Shown here one piece after another: positions 33,584-42,506 of a stretch of DNA of 64,000 nt. The DNA lies in contig NZ_FWER01000015.1 in assembly GCF_900169785.1 (NCBI RefSeq), positions 21,380-85,379 of the forward strand, in the 5' to 3' direction. Every line of letters starts with the position of its first letter. Position 1 is the stretch's first letter. The notes under the pieces were generated by a model. It saw nothing but the letters and a program-made list of their open reading frames with translations. It made no database searches and was not told the DNA's origin. This stretch comes from Rhizobium sullae. GTDB lineage: Bacteria; Pseudomonadota; Alphaproteobacteria; Rhizobiales; Rhizobiaceae. The translations under genes were made by a program, and so were the position numbers.

Positions 33584-34009
33584 ATGTTCGAGACACGGGA
33601 ACGTATCGAAGGAGTGGTGATCGGCGTGCTGCTGGGTTTCGACGCCGGTGCGCCACTGGTGGTCTTTCCCGGCAACCCCCGGGATACTGCATTGCCCGCA
33701 CGAAGCTTGTGCGACCTCACATCGGCAATGATCGGCGCCGAGGTCGCGCTGCTCTTCGAAGGCGGAGACGCGTTGCGGCCGCTGATCGTCGGCCGGATCG
33801 TGGAGCCGGCGCGCAAGTCTTCGACGCCAAATGTCGTTCGTGATGGAGAGCGCGTGCGGATCACGGGCGAGGAGCGCATCGAGCTTCGTTGCGGCAAGGC
33901 GACAATCATCATGGAAAAGGATGGCCATATCACGATCCGCGGCACCTATGTGACAAGCCACGCCAGCGCCGCAAACCGCATTCGTGGCGGCTCGGTGAAC
34001 CTCAACTGA
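33584..34009 (+). CDS. DUF6484-domain T6SS accessory protein
   Basis: A 141-residue protein of the DUF6484 family found next to vgrG. Landmarks: IEGVVIGVLLGFDAGAPLVV, FPGNPRDTALPARS, GAEVALLFEGGDALRPLIVG and an OB/beta-helix-like end, RITGEERIELRCGKATIIME, shared with VgrG tails. The fold suggests a small PAAR/VgrG tail-related adaptor. The start is ATG 33584, 11 bases after the vgrG stop; the same frame opens at 33569 within vgrG but without support. The stop overlaps the next start (TGATG). Exact role unproven; it probably helps load an effector on the tip. Confidence 0.8.
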   Translation: MFETRERIEGVVIGVLLGFDAGAPLVVFPGNPRDTALPARSLCDLTSAMIGAEVALLFEGGDALRPLIVGRIVEPARKSSTPNVVRDGERVRITGEERIELRCGKATIIMEKDGHITIRGTYVTSHASAANRIRGGSVNLN

Positions 34010-34356
34010 TGCCTGCTGCGCCTGTTCTTCGCGAAATCGTCCGACAGCATGCCGAGATGGCGGCATACCTGTGGACTGTCTACGATTACCACCTGCTTCA
34101 TCCGGACGAGAACCCCGACATGGACGAGGAGCGGCTTGCACGCCTCGTCGAGCGGCTTGAGGCGCACCTCGACGGGCTCAGAGTGGCGGGGCAGGCGGGG
34201 CTGGAAATTGCAAAGGAGCGGTACGCCGAGTTTCCGGAGGCTGGGGAGTTGTTTGTGCTGAGGATGTTGATGCCGGGGGCAGAAAATTTAAATGTGGCAC
34301 GGTTGGATCTGGAAAAGGTGAGGAACTATCTAGCGGCCGGGCTTAGAAGTGCTTAG
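34009..34356 (+). pseudogene. Truncated TIGR02270-family T6SS-associated protein
   Basis: The 115-residue product matches only the N-terminal part of TIGR02270 family proteins, usually about 400 residues with HEAT-like repeats: EMAAYLWTVYDYHLLHP, ERLARLVERLEAHLDGLRVAG, QAGLEIAKERY. After FVLRMLMPGAENL the frame ends at 34356 (after LRSA). The next downstream genes are on the other strand. It may be a 3'-truncated remnant after rearrangement between this cluster and the toxin module, or a short stand-alone adaptor. It starts at ATG 34009, coupled to the DUF6484 gene. Confidence 0.55.
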
Positions 34357-34383
34357 GAACCACGATTACTTGCTAGGATATCA

Positions 34384-35247
34384 TCACACATCGGCCGAGA
34401 GCGGCATCGGCACCCATTCCTTGCCTGGATCGAGATATGCTATGCCGTCAGCCCCTTGGCGCCACAATCGCTCACCAATCGTGCTGAGAAGTGCAGCGCG
34501 CTCTGTCGCAAAGGTTTCAACAGTATCGCCTTTCAATACGAGGATTTCATCCTCGGCGGCGATCAGGACTTTCGAGTCCCACCGGACCGCATTGAGAAAG
34601 TTTAGCTCTCGCGCTCCGGCATCGATTGACACGACTTCGTTCAGCCCGACGAACATCGCCGTCGCGTCCCATCCGGTTACAAGCACGCGCTCTGCCGACA
34701 GTGGCAAAACACACGTTATGTCTGCATTTGTCGGCAATTCTATCCGATGGAGCGCGCGATCCTTCAGGATTGCCAAAAACCCAGCTTCGCCAGAAATGAT
34801 ATGTCCGTTCGCACCCCAATCCGCGATGTCGTAGAGGTACAGGCTCTTCTTCTCTTCGGTAATTGGAACCCAGGTATTTGCCTTCCACAGAAAGATCATC
34901 TGGTCGTTGCCAATGCCGAAGAGCTCGCCGTTGACTACGCGCATGTCGTTAATTCTGTAGGGGCGAAGGTCCGGGTTGGCGATGTCGTTCCAGGTACCCT
35001 CGGTATACTCGTAGACATGCTGCAGGCGGTCGACGCAATAGAGTGTCCCTGCGAGTGTGGCCATGCTAACGATCTCGGTATCAAACACGCGAACCACTCG
35101 GAACCCGGGTGGATCGACTTGGATGACTACGCTCGTCGACAAATTGGGGGGGCCGTCCAGACCTGGATGGCAAAGCGCGAAAGACCGAGCTTCTTCTGAA
35201 GCTATAACTAGCTTGATGCCGAGTTCGTCCGGGGTGTTAAGCAACAT
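34384..35247 (-). CDS. Putative immunity protein of the PAAR-like nuclease toxin (beta-propeller-like)
   Basis: A 287-residue soluble protein without a signal peptide. It repeats short beta blades of propeller type: FDTEIVSMATLAGTLYCVDR, NDMRVVNGELFGIGNDQMIF, DWGANGHIISGEAGFLAILK, SAERVLVTGWDATAMFVGLN, FLNAVRWDSKVLIAAEDEIL. I do not recognise a named family. ATG 35247 follows GGAGTGCAGGAA; the frame is open upstream but that part lacks conserved character. It begins 41 bases after the toxin gene in the same operon, the standard place of an immunity gene. Cytoplasmic location fits neutralising a nuclease. Function is inferred from context. Confidence 0.65.
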   Translation of the reverse strand: MLLNTPDELGIKLVIASEEARSFALCHPGLDGPPNLSTSVVIQVDPPGFRVVRVFDTEIVSMATLAGTLYCVDRLQHVYEYTEGTWNDIANPDLRPYRINDMRVVNGELFGIGNDQMIFLWKANTWVPITEEKKSLYLYDIADWGANGHIISGEAGFLAILKDRALHRIELPTNADITCVLPLSAERVLVTGWDATAMFVGLNEVVSIDAGARELNFLNAVRWDSKVLIAAEDEILVLKGDTVETFATERAALLSTIGERLWRQGADGIAYLDPGKEWVPMPLSADV

Positions 35248-35288
35248 TTCCTGCACTCCATCTGAAGGTTGTCGATGTTTGGCCGACC

Positions 35289-36329
35289 TCACAAAGGACG
35301 AGGGCTCATCGAAGCCATGACGCCTCTGCCGGTATCGAACGTCTGGCCGGTCGATGGTTGCGTGCCTGGAGCCCTGACCTCGGTCGTATCTGTACATCCG
35401 AGTTTTTGCTTGTAGTACGCATCCAGCATGTAACCGACGCACTCGGTTTCGCGGTCGGTCAAACTTGCCGCCTTCTGTATGGATTCTAGGCCGGCTTGGC
35501 GGGCTTCCTTGTAGGTCCACTTGCCGGTCGTAGGAGCGGTGGGGTGGTTCGCAGCGATCTCGTCGGAGATGTTGTGCGCCTTAGCATGCTGGCTGCGTGG
35601 GTTCTTGAACCGGTCGCCACGTAGGCAAATGCTCGGCGCATCGCCCTCGTGATACTTGCGGCCCGGATGTTGGCTCCCCTTCTGAAAGAGGTTCTTGAGT
35701 ACCTTCCACGCGCGCTTGCCCAGCTTCGGCCCGTCTTTAAAGGACTCCATGGTCTCGACTCGCCCGCCCGGCCGGGCGAAGCAGGCGTTGTCGACGATGT
35801 GATGTGCTTGATACTCTGGCGTCTTGCAAGAGTTCGGATCGTACGTCGTCATGTATTCGGCGTAGACCTTGTCGCACGTATTAGTCCATCCCGGGTTGAG
35901 TTTGGCCAATTCGGGCCATGGGGGAGTCTGTCCTTGGGGGCTCGCATGATTGTGCGTCGCCAGATCAGTAAATCTGATCACCGGCTCGCCTTCGAACTTC
36001 ACGTCGGGCGACCACTTGTGAAAATATTTCTTGCCGGTATTCTTCGATGTGATGATACCCTTCTTCGGCGCGCAACCCGCTTCGGTGCCGGAGGTCCGCT
36101 TTTCGTCGGACTTGTTCTTGATGTTGACTTCCTTACTTCCGATCTTGACAGTGCCGGTACCGTTCTCAGTGTCAGCGGCCACTCCGAAGCTAGGGTAGGG
36201 GATGGGTACACCGGGTGGGGTGGCCGGGGTTTGAGGCGGGGTGAAGCAGACATCCGGGAAGGCCGCGATAGTTTGCGCGTTCACGGCCTTACCAGAGATT
36301 TCAAGTCCATTTGCGAAGACGTTGGACAT
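35289..36329 (-). CDS. PAAR-like (DUF4150) T6SS effector with a C-terminal HNH/AHH-type nuclease domain
   Basis: A 346-residue two-domain effector. Residues 1-130 are a PAAR-like DUF4150 spike cap: VFANGLEISGKAVNAQ, FPDVCFTPP, PPGVPIPYPSFG, TVKIGSKEV and VIRFTDLATHNH. The C-terminal part (about 150-346) has YQAHHIVDNACF, with His176-His177, and SQHAKAHN, giving an HxxxH (His248, His252). This is the AHH-type HNH/EndoVII nuclease pattern found in polymorphic toxins. The protein should sit on the VgrG tip and be injected. The start overlaps the previous stop (TAATG). The gene downstream is the probable immunity protein. Confidence 0.8.
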   Translation of the reverse strand: MSNVFANGLEISGKAVNAQTIAAFPDVCFTPPQTPATPPGVPIPYPSFGVAADTENGTGTVKIGSKEVNIKNKSDEKRTSGTEAGCAPKKGIITSKNTGKKYFHKWSPDVKFEGEPVIRFTDLATHNHASPQGQTPPWPELAKLNPGWTNTCDKVYAEYMTTYDPNSCKTPEYQAHHIVDNACFARPGGRVETMESFKDGPKLGKRAWKVLKNLFQKGSQHPGRKYHEGDAPSICLRGDRFKNPRSQHAKAHNISDEIAANHPTAPTTGKWTYKEARQAGLESIQKAASLTDRETECVGYMLDAYYKQKLGCTDTTEVRAPGTQPSTGQTFDTGRGVMASMSPRPL

Positions 36330-37351
36330 TAAGCGGTCCTCGCCGCCATAATCGCTGCGCCGCAGGCGCCGAAATCATTAGAGGCTTCGATCAGAACCGG
36401 GTTGCCGGCGGCGTATGCCTTGCGGGCGGCAGTGAAGGCCATTCCAACCATCAGCGGAACCACGGCAGCGCCGACATTGCCAAGCGATTCGGCAGGGCTC
36501 CAGATGTCCTGAAACTCATGAGCACCGCGGACGAGGCGCAGGCTGGCCAGCGCACTCTGTTTGAACCAATACTGCTCTCCGATAAGATCGGAGATGCGGT
36601 AGCCGAGCCGGTTCATCTCGATGCCAGTTTCGTCGAGGGCTTCGCGATAAGCCGACATCATTCCGTCGCCGCGGAGCGGAAGATCATCGGAGTTGTAGAT
36701 GTACGCTCGCTCACGAGCGAGGCCCAGCCCAAAGAGACGAAGCCCGCTGCTCTGCGAGCGGGTACATAGCACGGCTGCTGCCGCTTCTCCCGGTATAAAG
36801 CCATTGGGATTGTCCGGGGTCAGCAGGCGATTGTCAGCGAGGTAGCGAGCAATGGCCCCCGCCGTTAAATAGCTGTCGACGCCGACGATCATCACATAGG
36901 GAGCCTCGCCGGCCGAGAGTATCCGCCGCGCCTGCTCGAGGGCGACGTGTCCCGACGGACGCCCATGGGCAATTATCCTAGACCGGCCGTGCGGCTGGCT
37001 TTCCACGATCTCAGCTATGCGGCCAAGGAGGCGCACGCCATCGGGCGCAGGGCGGCCGGGCCGGTCCTCCTCGGCAAGGCAGAGAATAAGGGCGGCCTGA
37101 CCGCGTGCTTGCGGAACGGCCTCGAAGGCTTCGCAGATCGAGCCTGCCGCTAGATGAGCTATACGCTTTTCGCCGATCCAGTTGCGTGGCAGCGGCACGG
37201 GAGCTCCGATCAGCCAACCTCCGCCGGATCCCAGGAAGCGCGTCTCCTGAAATCCGTCCAGGCGGGCGCGCATCGCTGCGCAAGCGGAAGGTGTGTCGAG
37301 GCCGACGGCTGTCACCATGCCGACAGAAACGATGTCGATTGGAACGCTCAA
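36329..37351 (-). CDS. Ketosynthase-fold protein with a degenerate active site (T6SS effector-associated)
   Basis: A 340-residue thiolase-fold protein related to beta-ketoacyl-ACP synthases: VSVGMVTAVGLDTPSACAAM at the N-terminus, YVMIVGVDSYLTAGAIARYL and FIPGEAAAAVLCTRS in the middle and NDFGACGAAIMA at the end. The position of the nucleophilic Cys reads HGRPSGHVALEQA, and the second catalytic His region reads ESLGNVGAAVVPL, so Cys and this His are replaced. It is probably a non-catalytic structural or chaperone protein. Related genes occur beside DUF2169 and PAAR genes in T6SS loci. TTG 37351 overlaps the DUF2169 stop (TTGA) and is the only start consistent with family N-termini. Confidence 0.75.
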   Translation of the reverse strand: MSVPIDIVSVGMVTAVGLDTPSACAAMRARLDGFQETRFLGSGGGWLIGAPVPLPRNWIGEKRIAHLAAGSICEAFEAVPQARGQAALILCLAEEDRPGRPAPDGVRLLGRIAEIVESQPHGRSRIIAHGRPSGHVALEQARRILSAGEAPYVMIVGVDSYLTAGAIARYLADNRLLTPDNPNGFIPGEAAAAVLCTRSQSSGLRLFGLGLARERAYIYNSDDLPLRGDGMMSAYREALDETGIEMNRLGYRISDLIGEQYWFKQSALASLRLVRGAHEFQDIWSPAESLGNVGAAVVPLMVGMAFTAARKAYAAGNPVLIEASNDFGACGAAIMAARTA

Positions 37352-38448
37352 ACCTCTTCTTCCTCCACTTTTTCTGACCCGCCGGCGCGGATGTAGCGTC
37401 GACCCGCAGCACGTGCTCGCCGCATGGATTCGGTCGGCGGCCCAACCCAGCATTCGCTAAAGTCGAGGATTGTCCGGTGGATGCGTTGCGAAACCCGCCA
37501 AACCAATGAAAAACGACGGTTGTCGGGGTCGAACAAAACAGTGTCCGGCAGAATTTCGGCTTCAAAAGTCTTCTCGGGACCCTTGAAGAGGGTCATCGGG
37601 AGTCCGGTTCCAGGCAACTGGAAACGCTCCCGGCCGGCCGCTGTGAGATTGATGAGCACAACTTCCTCGCCGCCCCTCGGCGGGTCTATCTGCTGGTCAG
37701 GCGGCGCCATCTGAAAATAGCGTTCGTCGAAATCGGACGGCAGGAACGGGAAGATGTTTTTCGTCCAGTTGTCGTCATAGGTGCCGCCATATTCGATCCG
37801 GCCTGGCCAGCCGCGCCCCATCGGCCCGAAACTCATCGGGCGGTAGTCGCCGAACGGTGAGCGCACTTCCTCGCCGACCGCCTGCGTGTTGGGCAGGCGC
37901 AAGCCCGGGATCAGGTGCTGGTTGCGCGTGCGCGCCCAGCCGATGCCGACCGGGTTGAGCGGGTAGCTTGCGGGCAGCTTGTCGTCCGGGTCGAGGCGGT
38001 CGGTGCCTCCCCACGCCGTGTCGTAGGAGATGTGCTGACGCAGGAAGAGTTGCGGGGCAGTGGCAACGAAGATCGGTCCGCGGGCGCGCCATTCGCGATG
38101 CCCGACCACATCGAAGACCTTTGACCAGTTGCCAACCTTGATTCCGACGCTGACACGGTCGGCCGGACGCCCCCCGGGAGCATAGGCACATCCATTGGCG
38201 ATGATGTCGCATCGGGGCTTTCGAAAAGCAAAGTCCGACTCCCAGAGGGTGGCCGAAAAACCCGGTTCACCCGTATGCGTGTCTGCCATCACCAGCGGCA
38301 CCTGCACAGAAGATTTTTGCTCAGGGCCGCCCGGCGTTTCTGGAAAGTTGAAGGTTCCCTTGACGACGACGACGATGTACTCGCGGCCCTCTTTGTCCAT
38401 GCCCATCGTGAATTCGGTCGGAAAGCCGGTTTGGTTCCAGATTTGCAT
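37348..38448 (-). CDS. DUF2169-domain T6SS effector adaptor
   Basis: A 366-residue soluble protein of the DUF2169 family, known as adaptors that load PAAR-containing effectors on VgrG. Landmarks: WNQTGFPTEFTMGMDKEGRE, VVVVKGTFNFPE, DTAWGGTD, YPLNPVGIGWA and FGPMGRGWPGRIEYGGTYDD near residue 220. Length is normal. The start overlaps the TagF stop by one base (TGATG), and the stop overlaps the ketosynthase-like start. Its position directly before that gene and the PAAR toxin indicates that this adaptor serves the nuclease effector at 35289. Confidence 0.9.
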   Translation of the reverse strand: MQIWNQTGFPTEFTMGMDKEGREYIVVVVKGTFNFPETPGGPEQKSSVQVPLVMADTHTGEPGFSATLWESDFAFRKPRCDIIANGCAYAPGGRPADRVSVGIKVGNWSKVFDVVGHREWRARGPIFVATAPQLFLRQHISYDTAWGGTDRLDPDDKLPASYPLNPVGIGWARTRNQHLIPGLRLPNTQAVGEEVRSPFGDYRPMSFGPMGRGWPGRIEYGGTYDDNWTKNIFPFLPSDFDERYFQMAPPDQQIDPPRGGEEVVLINLTAAGRERFQLPGTGLPMTLFKGPEKTFEAEILPDTVLFDPDNRRFSLVWRVSQRIHRTILDFSECWVGPPTESMRRARAAGRRYIRAGGSEKVEEEEV

Positions 38449-38978
38449 CAGCCAGCCTCCAAACCTTCGGGGAAGAAGTGGCGGAGCGCTGCTTCAGGTG
38501 CGCCAGGATCAACCTCGATTGCCTTGCACTGGCCCGTCCACAATGCCATGCGCCGGACCGGGTCGCCGGACACGGTCATCGCGGGATAGGGCAGGGACGC
38601 AAGGCGGGCAGCCAGTCCGTCACTGTCCATCTCGCCGTCGCGCGCAGACTTTCCCGCAGCTTCCAGCGCATCGAGCCAGTCTGTGGCGAGGGTGGCGATT
38701 TCAGCGGTGACGGTCGGCGGCACAGCCGCGATGGTCAAGGGAAACCGCCGGCCAGCGCGGTCGGCGCTTGCCATCACCACGCCGGTCATGGGTCCGAAGG
38801 CTTCTGGCCCGAGGATAAATCGCAACCCCGGACGAGCCGACACCGAACGCTGCGAAAATCGGTGAACCAGATGTCGGCTGATCCAGCGGTCCCACGCGCC
38901 AACGAAGGAGGCCGGCAGACCGCGCGTGACAAAATCCCCCTTCGCGGGCAGTTTTCCGAAGAAGCCTGGCAGGATCAC
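38448..38978 (-). CDS. tagF: T6SS-associated protein TagF
   Basis: A 176-residue cytoplasmic protein of the TagF family (DUF2094). It opens ILPGFFGKLPAKGDFVTRGL, followed by WDRWISRHL, FILGPEAFGPMTGVVMASAD and RRFPLTIAA. TagF represses T6SS assembly post-translationally by binding the FHA protein. The reading frame extends far upstream inside tssM; I chose GTG 38978 because it overlaps the tssM stop (GTGA) and the family N-terminus begins there. In several bacteria TagF is fused to PppA; here the PP2C phosphatase is a separate gene at 60159. Confidence 0.88.
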   Translation of the reverse strand: MILPGFFGKLPAKGDFVTRGLPASFVGAWDRWISRHLVHRFSQRSVSARPGLRFILGPEAFGPMTGVVMASADRAGRRFPLTIAAVPPTVTAEIATLATDWLDALEAAGKSARDGEMDSDGLAARLASLPYPAMTVSGDPVRRMALWTGQCKAIEVDPGAPEAALRHFFPEGLEAG

Positions 38979-41900
38979 AGTCGCGTCGGGCACGAAAACC
39001 TCGCAAACATTTTCAGGTCGTAGGGATTGGCCACGCTCGCGGCCCGAAGCTCGAAATCGGCGTAGTGGCCCTGTGCGGCAAGCCGCAGCTTGTAGAGTTC
39101 CGGAAGTTCGGTCCCGCTCAGCCGGCCGGCACGCAGCATCCGCAGGAAAGCCCAGCTCCCGGTCTCGCTGACCATCACTTCCGGCGAGCCGTCGAGGGGC
39201 TGGAAGGCGAGGGTAATTACGCCCGTCCCATCCTTGCCCGGCCACGTCATTGGCTGCGGGCGAGTTGGGTTGTTGAAATAGGTGAGGCTCTGGCCGTCGA
39301 CGTTCAGCGTCACGCGGCCGACGGTCGGCGAAAGGTCCTTGGGCTCGAGCGTAAAGGTCAGGATCGGTCCGGCACCACCTGGAAAGAGGCTGTCGCGGAT
39401 CAGCCGGGCCTGTTCCAAGGCCGCTAAGGCCGACGAATCGAGCCGGATGTCCGCACGCCATTTCCAGGGGTGACGCGTCATGTCGACGTAGTTGATCAGC
39501 TGATTGTTGATGAAGCTGTCAATCAGCCCGCCCGGACCAAAGACCCGCGCAAAGTCGACCACGTTGACATCGATTGCGCTGTCAGGGATGAACGGATAGC
39601 GGTTCGCCAGCGCCGCCTGACAGAAAGGCAGCACATCGGCGCGCCAGATGGCGTTAAGTTCAGAGGTGACCGCTTCCGTTGTAAGGCCGCTCGTGTCGCC
39701 GGCGATGCCGGCCAGCCAGTCGTCGAGCGGGTCAGGGAGGGTCATGGCCTGTTTTGCCACCGCCCCTGTGAGTTCCGCCAAGCCGCCTTGTCGCTTTATT
39801 GCATCCTCGGCATCGGGACTTGCCGATACGGTCTGCAGCATGTTCGAGAGCGCAGTGAGCGCCGCAACGGCGTCGTTGAGTGCTGGAGGTTGGCCGTCGA
39901 CCTCGGCGATCGCGGCTTTGATGGGTTTGAAATGCTCGGCCACCAGCACGCCCGAGAGGTCCACTTCAGCCTTGGAGCCGGGGGCGGGCATCAGCTTCAC
40001 GCCCTTTTTGGCAAGCTTGCCGATCTTGCCGAGTTTGGACAAAAGCTTGGAAGCTGCTGCCGGAGGGACTTTGCCCCCAGCGTCATCTTCGGAACGGGTA
40101 AGTTCGGTTTCCTGGACGACGGCGTTCAGCAGTCGCTTCATCGAGGAATCTGCGCTGGAGAGATCCTTGAGGTTTTCGCTCGCCGTCTGCAGGTCTGCCA
40201 GCGGCGCGAGCCTTACGTCGCGCAGAAAGCTGTCCCACTTCGCGATATAATCGTCGTAGTAAAGCTTGAGGATGTCCTGGGAAAGCGCGGCGACCGACGG
40301 GCTGGCATTTTCCGAGCACCCTCCGGCAAAGACGGAGCGATCGAGCGCAGCCTGAGTGGCGACGTCCTCCAGCCGTGCAAGAATTCCGTTGTGAAAGCCG
40401 TCATAGGTGAAGGCGCCGCTGATGCCCACTCTAAGGGTCTTGTCCGAGCGTCGCGCGAGAACCTTAAGGCCGTTTGGGCCGACATGGTCCGCCGGGATCC
40501 AATCTTTAAGTGCTGTGACCTCCGGATCTGAGAGCAATGCATTATAGGCACGCACTGGAAGCGGAATTGAGCAGATGCTCCGCAATGCTTCGCCCACCAG
40601 CGCCTCATCTGGCTGGATAAGCGCTTGATCCGCCGCCATGTTATCGATTGCGGCGAGTTGATGGTCGGCAGCCATCTCGGTCCGGAAGGGCGGCGCAGGC
40701 GCGAATTCGGGCAGCCGCTCCGTCCACCATTGCTTGGCGAATTCGGGGTCCATCGGCGACAATCCGGTCATCATGCGATACGTCTTCAAGGCGCCGAGAA
40801 GGAACTCCGGGTCACGGATCTGACGCCACATCGTCGCCTCGAGCAGCGCAACCATGCGTGGCTCCAATATGTTGCGAAGCGAGCGGTGATAGGCGTCCTC
40901 CTGCGCCTGTCTGATCTCGGTCGCCGCGGAAGGGCCGATCAACGCAGCAATCCCGCCTGGCGGCTCGGTCCGGGCATTCGATACTTCGGTTGCGGCCTCG
41001 AGCGCCACATCCAGGTCGAGCGGTTCCAGCGGCGCCTGACGTGCAGCGACCGGAGTGAGCGGAAGCTGCAGGGCCTCCAGCTGTTCGGCCTGTGCCGAAA
41101 GAGCGGCGCTGTTTTTCCGATAGGAAACCGTAAAGGCCAGGCCGGCGACGACAACCAATGCCGCGGCGGCCACTGCAGCGCCGCGCCATATCCAGATACG
41201 CCGTTCCTCTGCGGCAGGATCGAACGTGCCGAGACCCGCCTCCTTGAAGATCACTTTCGTGAGCAGGTCCTTCAGGAAGAAGCTGCGCTTCTCAACCCGC
41301 AGCATCGGCCCGGCGGGCTGTGCCGGAAGGCCGAAAGAGGAAGCGAGGGCTGCCGTCAGCCGGTCGATTGCCGTGCCTTCCTGAGTGGCGGAAGTTAGAT
41401 AGATACCGCGCAACCAGGCGCTTTCGGCATAGCGGCTTTCACCGAAAACGGTTTCGACCAGCACGCGAATAGGCTCGGAGAGGCTCGCAACCTGTGCCGG
41501 GAAACGAAATATCTCCGCGCGCGCGGTAAGGTTTTCTTCGCCTTCCAGACGGGGAACGAGGCGTCGTTCGAGCTCGCCAGCCAATGCTGCAAGTTCCCGC
41601 GTAACTTCGCTGCCGTCGATGCTCGCGCCGGGCGGGAAGGTTGCTCCCCAGACCTGCTCGCGATCGGCCGTCGACAGCCCTCCGAAGAAAGTCTCGAACC
41701 CCTTTATGAGATCGGCCTTGGTCAGCATAAGGTAGACGGGCAGGCGGATCTCGAGCCGTTCCTGAAGTTCGGTTAGCCGTTTACGGATCTGGCGGCCGTG
41801 CGCGCGAATGGCCGCGTCGCCTTCTAAAAGCGTGTCGATGGCGAGTGCCACGATGACGCCGTTCAAGGCCCGGCGGCCCCGGTGCTTCTTCAGAAGATCG

Positions 41901-42505
41901 AGGAAGCCCAACCATTCCGCTGCGTCGACGTCGGGTTGGCTTTCCTGTTGAACGTAGCGGCCGGCGGTGTCGATCAGCACCGCCTCTTCGGAAAAGAACC
42001 AGTCGCAGTTGCGCGTCCCGCCCACGCCATGCAAATCGTCGGAGAGGTCGATGGGGAAGCTTAGCCCAGATTGCCGCAGTGCCGTTGTCTTGCCGGTCGC
42101 AGGCGGGCCGATGATCACGTACCAAGGCATCTCCCGGAGAAACTTTCGGCCGCCGATTTTGTGGCGTTTCAGCTCCGACATCACTTCCCGGAACTTTGCG
42201 CCCACGGAGGCGACGCCTTCCTCAGCCGGGCTCGGGGGCGCTTCCGGTGGCGGGGCGATTTCGGAAACGAAAAGGCGGTTGGCGCGGATTGCCCGGCGTT
42301 GTGCGGCGATCCACCAGATGATGAACAGAACGAAGAGAAAGCCTATGATGACCAATCGCACCGTCTCGGACGCTAATGGCGCGCTCTCTCCGACACTGAC
42401 GATCGGGCCGAAGATCCAGACGATCAGGGACAGCAACACGAGCCCGATGAAGGTCCAGAGCCAGCGCGAGGTTAGGATAGCCCAGAGGAAACGGAAGATC
42501 GCCAT
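38975..42505 (-). CDS. tssM: T6SS membrane-complex protein TssM (IcmF)
   Basis: A 1176-residue inner-membrane protein that forms the trans-envelope complex with TssL and TssJ. The N-terminal hydrophobic hairpin lies at about residues 5-65; a cytoplasmic NTPase-like domain follows with Walker A GPPATGKTTAL and the DTAGRYVQQ block; a further transmembrane segment is near 435-455 (GAAVAAAALVVVAGLAF); the periplasmic part holds IcmF-related and DUF1215 domains and reaches the end. Length is normal for the family. The 1-base separation from tssL upstream and the GTGA overlap to tagF show tight coupling. The Walker A is intact. Confidence 0.96.
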   Translation of the reverse strand: MAIFRFLWAILTSRWLWTFIGLVLLSLIVWIFGPIVSVGESAPLASETVRLVIIGFLFVLFIIWWIAAQRRAIRANRLFVSEIAPPPEAPPSPAEEGVASVGAKFREVMSELKRHKIGGRKFLREMPWYVIIGPPATGKTTALRQSGLSFPIDLSDDLHGVGGTRNCDWFFSEEAVLIDTAGRYVQQESQPDVDAAEWLGFLDLLKKHRGRRALNGVIVALAIDTLLEGDAAIRAHGRQIRKRLTELQERLEIRLPVYLMLTKADLIKGFETFFGGLSTADREQVWGATFPPGASIDGSEVTRELAALAGELERRLVPRLEGEENLTARAEIFRFPAQVASLSEPIRVLVETVFGESRYAESAWLRGIYLTSATQEGTAIDRLTAALASSFGLPAQPAGPMLRVEKRSFFLKDLLTKVIFKEAGLGTFDPAAEERRIWIWRGAAVAAAALVVVAGLAFTVSYRKNSAALSAQAEQLEALQLPLTPVAARQAPLEPLDLDVALEAATEVSNARTEPPGGIAALIGPSAATEIRQAQEDAYHRSLRNILEPRMVALLEATMWRQIRDPEFLLGALKTYRMMTGLSPMDPEFAKQWWTERLPEFAPAPPFRTEMAADHQLAAIDNMAADQALIQPDEALVGEALRSICSIPLPVRAYNALLSDPEVTALKDWIPADHVGPNGLKVLARRSDKTLRVGISGAFTYDGFHNGILARLEDVATQAALDRSVFAGGCSENASPSVAALSQDILKLYYDDYIAKWDSFLRDVRLAPLADLQTASENLKDLSSADSSMKRLLNAVVQETELTRSEDDAGGKVPPAAASKLLSKLGKIGKLAKKGVKLMPAPGSKAEVDLSGVLVAEHFKPIKAAIAEVDGQPPALNDAVAALTALSNMLQTVSASPDAEDAIKRQGGLAELTGAVAKQAMTLPDPLDDWLAGIAGDTSGLTTEAVTSELNAIWRADVLPFCQAALANRYPFIPDSAIDVNVVDFARVFGPGGLIDSFINNQLINYVDMTRHPWKWRADIRLDSSALAALEQARLIRDSLFPGGAGPILTFTLEPKDLSPTVGRVTLNVDGQSLTYFNNPTRPQPMTWPGKDGTGVITLAFQPLDGSPEVMVSETGSWAFLRMLRAGRLSGTELPELYKLRLAAQGHYADFELRAASVANPYDLKMFARFSCPTRL

Positions 42506-42506
42506 C

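Noticed and set aside
36947..37396. Plus-strand frames antisense to the ketosynthase-like gene
   Set aside because: No motif; the minus-strand frame has family similarity and coupled boundaries.
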